DNA of 64,000 nucleotides from Legionella rowbothamii. Its GTDB lineage: Bacteria; Pseudomonadota; Gammaproteobacteria; Legionellales; Legionellaceae. Shown here piece by piece: positions 56,104 to 64,000 of the stretch. The stretch covers positions 1 through 64,000 of the forward strand of contig NZ_CAAAIM010000010.1 in assembly GCF_900639985.1 (NCBI RefSeq), in the 5' to 3' direction. A program made the translations under genes and the position numbers. Position 1 is the stretch's first letter; the number at the start of each line of letters is the position of its first letter. The notes below the pieces were generated by a model that was not told the origin of the DNA, made no database searches, and was given only the letters and a program-made list of their open reading frames with translations.

Positions 56104-56981
56104 TATTTTCTCCTGGTGATGGTGATTTTTTCTTGGTTTCGGCCAACACCGGCAATCAAAATGGCTTTATCAAAAACGGTGTCTACAATAAACCGATTGT
56201 TTTGTACCCGATAATTAACCATCACCGTTTCAGCTTTTTTAAATAATCCCCCATGGCGCAAAACCAGCAAGGTGGGCGCTTGTGTTTGTTGCATCGCTTG
56301 AGGCATTTCAATGATGGTTTTGACCCCATCATTAAATACCCGAGTGGGTTTCCAGCGGGTGTTACCTGTGATGCAATAGTTAAAATTCAAATTACCTAGG
56401 TATTCGCCGGTAAGAGGTATCGTGTTATTATGACGCTCAATGGTTTCTTTCACCCGAATGGCATCCCATTTGGCTTGGGCATCTTCCGGGTAAATAAAGG
56501 ACACATACGGCATAAATTGTTTGCGAGAAGAGCGAAGACGTAAGTGATAGGTTCTTCTGTCGGTGGTGACTACTAAAGACGTATCAAGACCCACATCAAG
56601 CGCTTTAATCAGCAAATGCAATCGTTGGGCAGGACCAATTCCGGTGATTGCAGGCTCCACAAGAAAGCGTGGATCGCCCACATTGAGGTTATTCACCTGC
56701 TCACCAGGCTGTAGAGCTACGTCACAGACTTGCAGTACGGCACATAAGATTTGGGTCTGGCCTGAGCCATAAACAAAAGCAATGGACCCATCTCGAGCCG
56801 TAACTGGTTTGCTAGTCGCCATTCCAGTTTGCCATTTTTTACCAATGGAAAGGGCTGATTGTTCCTGTGGGGTGAGCTGAACCACTTTTTTAGAAAAATA
56901 GCGATCGGCTATATCCTCGGAAGCGCCAGCAAGTGCCACAACAGGGACACACATTAATGCAAAAAGCAGTTGTTTCTTCAT
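56103..56981 (-). CDS. trbG: Outer-membrane core protein TrbG (VirB9-like)
   Basis: A 292-residue VirB9 homologue with a signal peptide (1-19). The N-terminal half has RDGSIAFVYGSGQTQILCAV, and the C-terminal CagX-like half has a LNFNYCITGNTRWKPTRVFNDGVKTIIEM pattern conserved in VirB9. It joins TrbH and TrbI in the channel core. Confidence 0.92.
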   Translation of the reverse strand: MKKQLLFALMCVPVVALAGASEDIADRYFSKKVVQLTPQEQSALSIGKKWQTGMATSKPVTARDGSIAFVYGSGQTQILCAVLQVCDVALQPGEQVNNLNVGDPRFLVEPAITGIGPAQRLHLLIKALDVGLDTSLVVTTDRRTYHLRLRSSRKQFMPYVSFIYPEDAQAKWDAIRVKETIERHNNTIPLTGEYLGNLNFNYCITGNTRWKPTRVFNDGVKTIIEMPQAMQQTQAPTLLVLRHGGLFKKAETVMVNYRVQNNRFIVDTVFDKAILIAGVGRNQEKITITRRK

Positions 56982-56995
56982 GAGATCACCTTAAG

Positions 56996-57727
56996 TTAAA
57001 TTTGTTTAGACCAGTTAAAATCACGAATATAGAGAAAATGCGGGTTACGCAGCGCCTCAATGTCCGTGGTTTGGCTGGTGGGTTCGTTTTGATAAATAGA
57101 GACGATTGCCCGCATTAAAGTAGGTTTTGTCTTTTGTGAGCCATCACGGCTTCTTACTGTTTCTAACCAATCCACTTGCCATGATTCTTTTGATTGCTGT
57201 AATACAGAGCGGATCTCAATACTGACGGTTTCATTGGCCGCACGATTAAAAGGATTCACCTCTTTGTTGGCGTTTAAGTATTCATTGGCTTTTAACGTTG
57301 CAGGGTCTTGTGCATTTAAAAAAGCATACGTTTGCAACACCGCTTTTCGTTGTAAATCCGCATCTGCAGTGACCAGGCGAATGTGTTCAATAAACTGAGC
57401 TACGGTGGTGCGGTAATCATCGGTTTTTGCATCAGGTATACGGTCAGCACGGGTGATTGAAACGGTATTGCCCGATGAATCTTGTTGAAACACTAAAGGA
57501 ATGAATTTTGATTGGTTGCCGATGTAAATCATGCCACCCACGGATGCAAGGCTAATCATGAGTGAAGTAATGCCTACCACCTGCCATACTTGAAGGGCAG
57601 ACATCACTCCTGCTACATGCCCATTCCAGGTTCGCCTAGCATTTAAGTAGGGATTATCATTCGATTGCATTAAGTTTTTAGACTGTTTGTTGAACCCATT
57701 AAAGCTTATTTTTTTGAGCATATTCAT
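56996..57727 (-). CDS. trbF: Inner-membrane scaffold TrbF (VirB8-like)
   Basis: A 243-residue bitopic protein: a cytosolic N-terminus, one membrane helix (about 45-70) and a periplasmic NTF2-like VirB8 domain (LVTADADLQRKAVLQTYAFL, then VNPFNRA and the final strand with HFLYIRDFNW). It overlaps trbE by four bases. Confidence 0.92.
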   Translation of the reverse strand: MNMLKKISFNGFNKQSKNLMQSNDNPYLNARRTWNGHVAGVMSALQVWQVVGITSLMISLASVGGMIYIGNQSKFIPLVFQQDSSGNTVSITRADRIPDAKTDDYRTTVAQFIEHIRLVTADADLQRKAVLQTYAFLNAQDPATLKANEYLNANKEVNPFNRAANETVSIEIRSVLQQSKESWQVDWLETVRSRDGSQKTKPTLMRAIVSIYQNEPTSQTTDIEALRNPHFLYIRDFNWSKQI

Positions 57728-60261
57728 GCAGTCACCCCATAATCGTTAAGAGCCAATCCTTTGGTGCGTAGCCATTCATGCACCCAATTGGCCTTGTGTG
57801 TTTTTTCTAATTGTTGAATCATGGCTATGGACTCTTTATCGGTGGCTCCAACAAAAGAAAGTGCCAGTGGTCCCAGTGCCAGACTGTATAAACGACGGCC
57901 TTTTTCACTGACGTAGTAGTAATCTCGTTTAGGAACAGCACTGGCAATAATGTCAATTTGAGTTGGGTTAAGTCCCATCTGGGCATAGGTTGCAGCGGAT
58001 TCTTGAGCACGTGCATTAGGATTAGGTAGAAATATTTTGGATGCGGTGGATTCCACAATCACTTCAAGAATTCCTGAGTTGACCGCATGGGACAGATGTT
58101 GGGTGGCCATCAGGACACAACAGTTTTTCTTGGCCATACTGTCGAGCCATTCGGCGATTTTATTGCGAAATACCGGGTGAGCTAACATGAGCCACGCCTC
58201 ATCAAGAATAATGAGCGTCGGACGACCATCCAGAGACTGTTCAATACGACGAAACAAATAAAGTAATACAGGAAGCGCAAATTTTTCGCCTAAATTCATC
58301 AACTCCTCAATCTCAAAGGTCATAAAATCAGAAAGACCAAGACCATCGGTTTCCGCATCCAACAAATGCCCCATTAATCCATCAATGGTGTATTGCTTTA
58401 GTGCTTCTCGAATGATTTCATCTTGAATCGTAAGACAAAACTCCGATAGGGTTTTGGAGTGGCTTTGATGCATGTTCATGATGGCATAGCCGATTTCATT
58501 GCGTTGAGCAGGCGTTGTCGTTACTCCGTTTAATGCCAAAATGGTATTAATCCACTCCATAGCCCAGGCTCTATCTGCTTTAGTTTCTAAAAACTGTAAC
58601 GGTGCAAAAGCCAGGCGCTCATTTTTTGCAGCAATCGTGTAGTGATTTCCGCCAGCACCAAGGCATGCAGGAAACATTGACATTCCCTTATCAAATGCAT
58701 AGATGCGAGAACCTAAATAACGGCGCCATTGCAAAGCAATCAGACCTAAATGCGTTGATTTACCTGAACGGGTTGGTCCAAACATGATGGAATGACCCAA
58801 ATCACGGACATGCAAATTGAGGCGAAATGGAGAGTTACCACTGGTTACTCCATGCATAAGAGCGGGTGAGCTTGGAGGAAATAAAGGGCTTGGTGCTTCA
58901 TTTTGACCGGTCCAAATGGTACTGGTCGGAAGTAAATCAGCCAAATTCATAGTATTTAACAAAGGTCTTCGGACGTTTTCAACGCCATGCCCTGGCAACG
59001 TCCCCATGAAGGCATCCATGGTATTAATCGTTTCGGTGCGCGCGCTAAATCCTAATGTGTTGATCGCTTTTTCAATGTGACGTGCGGCGCGCTCAAGGCT
59101 TGCTCTGTCCTCACTCATCAACACGACTACACTGGTATAATAACCCTGAGCCACCATGCCGCTGTTGGTTTCAGCTATTGCATCTGAAGCATCCTGTACC
59201 ATGTCCATAGCGTCTGTATCAATGACCCCCCTATTCGTATTAAATACCTGATCGAAAAAGCCCCGTATTTTTTGCATCCATTTCTTTCGATACTTCTCAA
59301 GGTGTGCAACGGCTTCATGGTTATCCATAAAAATAAAGCGTGATGACCAACGGTACTCAATCGATAACTCCGCAAGAGTGGTTAAAATTCCAGGATGAGA
59401 CTCCAAAGGAAAACCTTCGATGGCAACGCATTGAATAAATTGTCGCCCTATCTTTGGAATGACACCGGTCCATAGCTCTTGCCCACCAATCACCGCATCA
59501 AGATACATTGGGTTACCAGGCAGAAGAACTGGGTGATTAAGGCCTGTGACACAAAATTGAATCCAACGCAGGAAATTGTCGTGCATCACTTCACTGCCGT
59601 CTTCTTGCAGAACTTTTTCGCTACCCAATCGGGTTAAAGACACTGCACCAAACAAACGTGATTCTATGTTATGGCACTCTCGTTTAAACGACTCGATGAG
59701 TTGGGTGGTTTGAGCATGGCGGTTGGGTTTCTCAGCATCGTCATCAAACATCAACTCCACAAATTGACGTTGCGCAAGCTTTGGCGGAAACCAGGTCACG
59801 GTAAGGATAAAAAACCCTTCATAAAGCGTCCCTAAACGCTCAAAATGGCGACGTCGCTCTTCATCAACAGCTGCGGATAGTGCATCAGGGAAATGAGATT
59901 GGGTTCCTTCATTGTAGCCAGGTGCTGCCCGGCGTACTGCATCCACATGAACCATCCAACCACTGCCAAGAGCGCTAAGAGCCTGATTGATGCGAAAAGA
60001 AACCAGTTCTCTTTGATGATGGGTGGCACTCGCATTGTCCTCGCCACGGTAGAGCCAAGAGGCCATGAATGCCCCGTTTTTTCCGACAATGACCCCATCA
60101 TCAACTAAGGCTGCGTAATTGAGTAAATCAGAAAGCCCCGCCTCTTTTTGTTGATGTTTTTTAAGACGAAGTTCAGTAGAGGATTTGCGTACTGTTGCAA
60201 ATAAAATCCAAATAAGCGCAATACTCAATACCGAAATAAACACTAGGATAAATTCAATCAT
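57724..60261 (-). CDS. trbE: Type IV secretion ATPase TrbE (VirB4-like)
   Basis: An 845-residue channel ATPase, near the RP4 TrbE length (852). The N-terminus has a hydrophobic segment, then the VirB4 N-terminal domain. Walker A is GPTRSGKST and Walker B is LIILDEAWLML. It powers pilus assembly and substrate transfer. Confidence 0.95.
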   Translation of the reverse strand: MIEFILVFISVLSIALIWILFATVRKSSTELRLKKHQQKEAGLSDLLNYAALVDDGVIVGKNGAFMASWLYRGEDNASATHHQRELVSFRINQALSALGSGWMVHVDAVRRAAPGYNEGTQSHFPDALSAAVDEERRRHFERLGTLYEGFFILTVTWFPPKLAQRQFVELMFDDDAEKPNRHAQTTQLIESFKRECHNIESRLFGAVSLTRLGSEKVLQEDGSEVMHDNFLRWIQFCVTGLNHPVLLPGNPMYLDAVIGGQELWTGVIPKIGRQFIQCVAIEGFPLESHPGILTTLAELSIEYRWSSRFIFMDNHEAVAHLEKYRKKWMQKIRGFFDQVFNTNRGVIDTDAMDMVQDASDAIAETNSGMVAQGYYTSVVVLMSEDRASLERAARHIEKAINTLGFSARTETINTMDAFMGTLPGHGVENVRRPLLNTMNLADLLPTSTIWTGQNEAPSPLFPPSSPALMHGVTSGNSPFRLNLHVRDLGHSIMFGPTRSGKSTHLGLIALQWRRYLGSRIYAFDKGMSMFPACLGAGGNHYTIAAKNERLAFAPLQFLETKADRAWAMEWINTILALNGVTTTPAQRNEIGYAIMNMHQSHSKTLSEFCLTIQDEIIREALKQYTIDGLMGHLLDAETDGLGLSDFMTFEIEELMNLGEKFALPVLLYLFRRIEQSLDGRPTLIILDEAWLMLAHPVFRNKIAEWLDSMAKKNCCVLMATQHLSHAVNSGILEVIVESTASKIFLPNPNARAQESAATYAQMGLNPTQIDIIASAVPKRDYYYVSEKGRRLYSLALGPLALSFVGATDKESIAMIQQLEKTHKANWVHEWLRTKGLALNDYGVTA

Positions 60262-60569
60262 TTATATTGCCTCTCCTGGGACCCAGTATTCACTCGAAAT
60301 GGAGTGGAACGTGCTGGGTAATAAGGTTGATAGCGGCGCTGGCGTAAATAGACAAATCGCAGTTGTGGGTCGGATTTGGCCATAAGTCTTAACATCCAGA
60401 GGGATAAAAACCACAGCCCAATACCCACAAACAACGCAATCCAGTCTTGGGTAGCAAATACGAGAATTGCGGCCAGTAGGCCCGAGAACATCACCAGTTC
60501 TCGGTCGCCACCCATAAACAGATTGTGACGATTTCCAGCACGTCGAATGGGAATGGAACGCAGGCTCAT
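60258..60569 (-). CDS. trbD: TrbD (VirB3-like)
   Basis: A 103-residue inner-membrane protein, exactly the RP4 TrbD length. Two adjoining hydrophobic segments (about 28-60) follow RSIPIRRAGNRHNLFMGGDRE, the VirB3 signature start. It overlaps trbC and trbE by four bases each and probably works with TrbE. Confidence 0.92.
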   Translation of the reverse strand: MSLRSIPIRRAGNRHNLFMGGDRELVMFSGLLAAILVFATQDWIALFVGIGLWFLSLWMLRLMAKSDPQLRFVYLRQRRYQPYYPARSTPFRVNTGSQERQYK

Positions 60570-60940
60570 GATGCAACCCTTCTACTGTGAACCGAATGTG
60601 AACCAATTTGCGCCCCTTTTCCTGTAATGGCTGAGAGGGTGTTTTTTGCAGCAATGATGAAAGCAAGGACCAACACGATAAAAATCAACGAGCGCATAAA
60701 GCCATTCATGTCGCCACCAAAAATTAACGCAGCGCCCGCGGCTACAAGCCCTATAATCGATACGGAAAAAGCGAAAGGTCCTGTGATCGAATTACTGATT
60801 TTTGTGAGCCAACTGTCAAAAGGCAACCCTCCTCCACTGGTGCTTGATGCAAAAGAAGGCTCGGTTCCTAGTAAGAGCAACATCATTAAGCCTAAGGCAA
60901 TGAATACTTGGGGTTTTAAAAACAGAGCGTGTTTATTCAT
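60566..60940 (-). CDS. trbC: Propilin TrbC (VirB2-like)
   Basis: A 124-residue pilin precursor. By comparison with RP4, signal peptidase should cut after Ala31 (PSFA-SS), and TraF should cut after Gly109 (KG-AQIG) and join Ser32 to Gly109 to make a cyclic pilin of 78 residues. The mature part matches the RP4 pattern (LPFDSWLTKISNSITGPFAF, LIFGGDMN). The removed tail includes GSHSVH (113-118), encoded by a copy of the partition-region dyad. It precedes trbD with a four-base overlap. Confidence 0.93.
   Translation of the reverse strand: MNKHALFLKPQVFIALGLMMLLLLGTEPSFASSTSGGGLPFDSWLTKISNSITGPFAFSVSIIGLVAAGAALIFGGDMNGFMRSLIFIVLVLAFIIAAKNTLSAITGKGAQIGSHSVHSRRVAS
60587..60604 (+). promoter_or_regulatory. 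GTGAACC dyad inside trbC
   Basis: GTGAACC-GAAT-GTGAACC has the same half-sites, 11-bp spacing and orientation as the sites in parB and upstream of parA. It encodes GSHSVH in the pilin tail. It is the only complete copy of the dyad I found outside the 0.9-3.2 kb region. It could bind the partition protein and repress or roadblock the trb operon. Confidence 0.85.
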
Positions 60941-60953
60941 TAAATAATTCTCC

Positions 60954-61913
60954 TTATAAAGTTCGGGTAATGTAGTGGCCGTCGCTAAAGCCTGAAACTT
61001 CTAAGAGTTCTTGCACGCGACGACCATCCTTAGTTCGGGCGATATGAACTACCAAATGAACTGCCTCGCCTATGAGCGGTTCAATGTCTGCAGGTGCGGA
61101 AGGATTACGCGTAATGAGTGATTTTAAGCGCGTCAAACCTGCGGCAGGGTTATTGGCGTGAAGAGTGGCCGCCCCTCCTTCATGCCCGGTATTCCAGGCA
61201 TCCAGTAAATCCAGGGCTTCAGCGCCTCGAACTTCTCCTACTAAAATCCGGTCCGGGCGCATTCTTAAGGTTGTTTTAAGCAGCATGGTCATGGTGACTT
61301 CAAGGGTTGTGTGGTATTGCACGCAGTTTTCAGCGGCACATTGAATTTCACCGGTGTCTTCGATAATAAAAACCCGCTCAGTTGGATCGAATAAAACCAT
61401 TTCATTGATGATGGCGTTGACCAGAGTTGTTTTACCGGAGCCTGTGCCTCCAATAACAAGGATGTTTCGATGGGTTGCAATGGCTTTTTTAATAGCCTCA
61501 CAGTGCTCTTTTGACATCACGCCAGACAAAACGTATTCATCCAGCGAAAAGATGGATAGAGCTTTTTTACGAATGGCAAAGGTTGGCGCATGAACAACAG
61601 GAGGAAGCTGGCCTGCAAAGCGTGAGCCATCCAGTGGCAACTCCCCTTCTAGGGTTGGTTTGAAACGGGTAATTTCCTTACCGTGAAAACCAGCAATGGT
61701 TTTAATAACCGATTCAGCGCGACTTGCTGACATGGTTCCAATGCAGCGCATTTTTTCGCCCAGCCGTTCCTGCCAAAGACGCCCATCCGCATTGAGCATG
61801 ATTTCCACTGTTTTGGGATCGGCTAGAGCATTCTCAATGACAGGCCCCAAATCGCGGCGCAATTTTTCTTTAGCACGGGTTTTAACCGTTGACTGTTCTT
61901 CATCATTGTTCAT
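60954..61913 (-). CDS. trbB: Secretion ATPase TrbB (VirB11-like)
   Basis: A 319-residue hexameric ATPase, the length of RP4 TrbB (320). Walker A is GGTGSGKTTL (about 155-165), Walker B and the VirB11 Asp box are in ILVGEVRGAEALDLLDAW, and the His box is in GGAATLHANN. It is the first trb gene, about 140 bases downstream of the csrA-like gene. AAGGGG lies eight bases before the ATG. Confidence 0.95.
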   Translation of the reverse strand: MNNDEEQSTVKTRAKEKLRRDLGPVIENALADPKTVEIMLNADGRLWQERLGEKMRCIGTMSASRAESVIKTIAGFHGKEITRFKPTLEGELPLDGSRFAGQLPPVVHAPTFAIRKKALSIFSLDEYVLSGVMSKEHCEAIKKAIATHRNILVIGGTGSGKTTLVNAIINEMVLFDPTERVFIIEDTGEIQCAAENCVQYHTTLEVTMTMLLKTTLRMRPDRILVGEVRGAEALDLLDAWNTGHEGGAATLHANNPAAGLTRLKSLITRNPSAPADIEPLIGEAVHLVVHIARTKDGRRVQELLEVSGFSDGHYITRTL

Positions 61914-62052
61914 CTTTGAACCCCTTCATTCATGTCCTCATTCCTTTTTTAAAGTCAAAAAATTCCCATCAGATGATAAACATCCGATTTTTGATTTAAT
62001 TTTGCTTAATTAGTGCAAAGGGTTATTTGCACTTCATTTAGAGCTACATCAC
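61914..62052 (-). promoter_or_regulatory. lvrC-trbB intergenic region with hairpin
   Basis: GTGCAAA (62013-62019) and TTTGCAC (62026-62032) form a 7-bp perfect stem downstream of the csrA-like gene, without a clear T run, so it may attenuate rather than end transcription. GGA motifs (AAGGA, GAGGA) occur upstream of the trbB ribosome site and could be targets for a CsrA-type protein. Speculative. Confidence 0.35.
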
Positions 62053-62313
62053 TTAATGAGCAGTGTATTGATGAGACTCTGTTCGTTTTAATGGTGTTAT
62101 TGGCACGCCATTGCCATTTACAGTATTCTCTGAATCAAGGCGCATTGTTTTTTCTTCCTGAACCTTTAGATAGATTTCTTGGCGATGAATTGAAATATGG
62201 TCAGGGGCATCAAAGCCTAAGCGAATTTGATTGCCTTTAATTCCGAGTATCGTAATAAATACGTCATCACCTACTACTACTGTTTCACCTATTCTGCGCG
62301 TTAAAATGAGCAT
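62053..62313 (-). CDS. lvrC: CsrA-family RNA-binding regulator (LvrC/CsrT-like)
   Basis: An 86-residue CsrA paralogue: [18 protein letters not shown] with the RNA-binding Leu4, and Arg44 in SIHRQEIY, both key residues present. CsrA proteins bind GGA in hairpin loops and block or stabilise mRNAs. The C-terminal 25 residues are longer and more polar than in housekeeping CsrA. It lies between lvrB and trbB, as in Legionella conjugative elements, where it is thought to control element or host life-cycle genes. Confidence 0.92.
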   Translation of the reverse strand: MLILTRRIGETVVVGDDVFITILGIKGNQIRLGFDAPDHISIHRQEIYLKVQEEKTMRLDSENTVNGNGVPITPLKRTESHQYTAH

Positions 62314-62331
62314 GGTTTTTCCTTAAGTTTT

Positions 62332-62532
62332 TTAATGGATTTGGTGTGTTTTCTTCTGTGAATTAATTTCAAAGCCCAAGGCTTCACAGGCAAGCCTTGC
62401 CTGGATTGCAATGTGCCAAAAATCAGTATCATTACTTTCTTGATACGCCAAGGTTAACGATTCAGAGCAGGCGCTTAGAAGGCAATAGAGTTCTTCTTTT
62501 GAAAAGAGCTTTAATTTTGGTATCTGTCTCAT
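62332..62532 (-). CDS. lvrB: LvrB
   Basis: A 66-residue protein between lvrA and the csrA-like gene, the position of lvrB in Legionella lvr loci. It is helical (LFSKEELYCLLSACSESLTLAYQES, then AIQARLACEALGFEI) with no catalytic motif. It overlaps lvrA by four bases. The role is unknown; context suggests regulation of transfer. Named by position. Confidence 0.72.
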   Translation of the reverse strand: MRQIPKLKLFSKEELYCLLSACSESLTLAYQESNDTDFWHIAIQARLACEALGFEINSQKKTHQIH

Positions 62533-63206
62533 GATGCAATTCCTAGTCGTTGGCGCATTAAGTTTAAGTGTTTTGTTGCAACGTCTTTTGATTGAGGTTT
62601 AGGAAGCATTACCCCTTCTTTAATTTCAGGAACACTATGCCCTTGGCGCACTAAGTGGCAAACTTGCTCATAGGCTTCCTTAAACACAGCAAAGGACTCC
62701 CCTTCATTTACTATTTCTAAAAATTTATAACCCAATTTTTTTGCAGTATATTTAACAACTATATGACTCCATTGTGGGTTGGTAGTGTAGGCACGATTTA
62801 AAACTTCTCTATGAGCCTCAGCGGGCTTCGGCATACGCAACTCACTATAAAAACCAAGGCATAACGCGCGAAATTGCAGGCAATTTGGTGGAAACTCACA
62901 AAACTTATCGCCTTTACTCAATGTCATTAATCGCTCCACGCCACTGTCTAATGCACGAGGTGTTAAATCTTTAAGTGCAGCAAACCAAACGCCCGTATCC
63001 TTAACCCCATGCTTACTTATAAAAAGCTGTCCGTAGATTGCTGTCAGTTTCATCCATAGGCTGGACAAGTGTTCCTTCGATAAATGCACAGGAGTTGAGT
63101 TCACTGCCTGAGGTGCCCCAGAGTGATTCGATTGAAATGCCATGCTGCTGGCTGACTCGTTCAAGTGCTGTTGGGTTAAGACTGCTTTGATTGGTACCAC
63201 GCTCAT
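62529..63206 (-). CDS. lvrA: LvrA
   Basis: A 225-residue protein assigned as LvrA by gene order. The core (about 45-130) reads LSSLWMKLTAIYGQLFISK, then FPPNCLQFRALC, resembling phage replication-P or helicase-loader-like helical proteins. The start ATG at 63204-63206 has an excellent GGAG eight bases upstream, so its first 65 codons truly overlap the end of the upstream gene in another frame. The first 40 residues are low-complexity. Confidence 0.75.
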   Translation of the reverse strand: MSVVPIKAVLTQQHLNESASSMAFQSNHSGAPQAVNSTPVHLSKEHLSSLWMKLTAIYGQLFISKHGVKDTGVWFAALKDLTPRALDSGVERLMTLSKGDKFCEFPPNCLQFRALCLGFYSELRMPKPAEAHREVLNRAYTTNPQWSHIVVKYTAKKLGYKFLEIVNEGESFAVFKEAYEQVCHLVRQGHSVPEIKEGVMLPKPQSKDVATKHLNLMRQRLGIAS

Positions 63207-63999
63207 TGTGATTACTCCTTAATTGTCCTTGTGCCTTTTGTTGTTGTTTTTGCATGTATTGGGCATCTCGTTCCAGCCAGGTAATGAATACTGGATTAAA
63301 ATCAGCCCATTGGGTGTTTAGTTTTTTGTTGTGTTTGATGAACGCCTGAATTTCCGTGAAATCCGTCACCTTGGTGAGTCCCATGGACAAAGCCAGTTCG
63401 ATGGTTTTTGTGTTGGGGTAAAAGTCGTCGCTAATTTGTTTTTTGCTGCAAGAAAAATCATTGCCCGCAGTTTGAGTTTGTTTGTTTGAGTTAGTTATAT
63501 TAAATATATTATTATTCTTTACTGCTGAGTCATCTGTGTACAGCTCCGTGTATTCCTGTGTGTTCTCAAGCGATTTTAATTCATCATTTTTCTTGGGATT
63601 TTCAATGGGCTTAGATATGGATTGTTCATCCCTGCGCTCTATGTACACTTCTGATTTTTCAAGAAAACCGGCATAAATCTCTGGTAATTTTGGGAACTGA
63701 AATTGTAGTTTTTGGCCCTCACTAATAACTTTAAAATCTTCGGGACATTGTTTTTCAATGGATCGCAAATAACTTCGAATTGTTTCTTTTTGAGGAGTTC
63801 CTGACTCAGTTCTTCCAGGAGCTTTGCTGATAGTTAACAAATCGGCAATGTCACGGTAAGTAATACCAGTAACTATTCCTGTTAGCGGATTTGCTAGCGT
63901 TATAAGAGACTTTATTAAAGTTGTGTGCGCGTGTAATAACCCTTTAAATCTATTCTCAATATTTATTCGTGCTTGTTGATATGGTTCAAAATAATTCAC
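63013..63999 (-). CDS. LvrR-position protein with N-terminal winged helix and DnaT-like segment (5' end at window edge)
   Basis: A protein of at least 328 residues; the frame opens at a GTG one base from the window end, so the real start may lie outside. The N-terminus (about 35-95) looks like a winged helix of the replication-initiator type (ITYRDIADLLTISKAPGRTESGTPQKETIRSYLRSI, split here). A Ser/Asn-rich linker follows, then a DnaT-like segment (FNPVFITWLERDAQYMQKQ). Its C-terminal 64 codons overlap lvrA. Primosome or regulatory role is inferred from these parts. Confidence 0.65.
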   Translation of the reverse strand: MNYFEPYQQARINIENRFKGLLHAHTTLIKSLITLANPLTGIVTGITYRDIADLLTISKAPGRTESGTPQKETIRSYLRSIEKQCPEDFKVISEGQKLQFQFPKLPEIYAGFLEKSEVYIERRDEQSISKPIENPKKNDELKSLENTQEYTELYTDDSAVKNNNIFNITNSNKQTQTAGNDFSCSKKQISDDFYPNTKTIELALSMGLTKVTDFTEIQAFIKHNKKLNTQWADFNPVFITWLERDAQYMQKQQQKAQGQLRSNHNERGTNQSSLNPTALERVSQQHGISIESLWGTSGSELNSCAFIEGTLVQPMDETDSNLRTAFYK

Positions 64000-64000
64000 A

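Overview
The window reads as a large piece of a low-GC conjugative plasmid, or a plasmid-like integrative element, from a gammaproteobacterium, most probably Legionella or a close relative. That assignment is inference. It rests on an lvrR-lvrA-lvrB-lvrC/csrA block next to the mating operon, two secreted proteins with a Legionella collagen-like (Lcl) C-terminal domain, a coiled-coil membrane protein of Legionella-effector style, and a helCBA/czcCBA efflux operon. The whole transfer system has the gene content and close to the gene lengths of plasmid RP4 (IncP Tra1/Tra2).

Layout. 1-5.3 kb is the maintenance region. It has a truncated response-regulator-like gene, a parA-parB pair on the minus strand, a repeat-rich stretch (2820-3226), an IncFII-type repA with a likely antisense RNA in its leader, and an AT-rich origin with three perfect DnaA boxes and a very long inverted repeat. 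5.3-15 kb is cargo: two unknown proteins (one coiled-coil and membrane-anchored), polyhydroxybutyrate genes (bdhA intact, phbB broken by an in-frame stop), a cold-shock protein, a DUF421 protein, a patatin-like lipase and secreted or membrane proteins. 15-28 kb is a metal-resistance island: czcCBA, an ArsR-family regulator with its operator, a CadA-type P-ATPase, a CDF exporter, a decayed tolC fragment and a DMT transporter with a His-rich tail. 28-34.8 kb holds an ORF6N protein, a tyrosine recombinase, a 1008-residue RelA/SpoT-domain protein and a CGNR zinc-finger protein.

35.8-64 kb is the conjugation machinery. traM-traL-traK lie left of an RP4-like oriT (nick expected between 37588 and 37589 on the minus strand). 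traJ and traI lie right of it, with traH nested inside traI in another reading frame. A higBA-type toxin-antitoxin pair follows. Then the minus-strand operon, read from high to low coordinates, is lvrR, lvrA, lvrB, lvrC, trbB-C-D-E-F-G-H-I-J-K-L-N, traG, traF, traE, three secreted or outer-membrane proteins, traD-like and traC.

The most striking structure is a dyad of two GTGAACC half-sites exactly 11 bp apart. It occurs seven times inside parB at an exact 102-bp period, where it encodes the peptide GSQSVH or GSQLVH, and repeatedly in the non-coding DNA upstream of parA. One further copy sits at the 3' end of the pilin gene trbC, in the part encoding the tail expected to be removed during pilin maturation. 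It looks like a centromere or operator embedded in coding sequence that links partition to conjugation.
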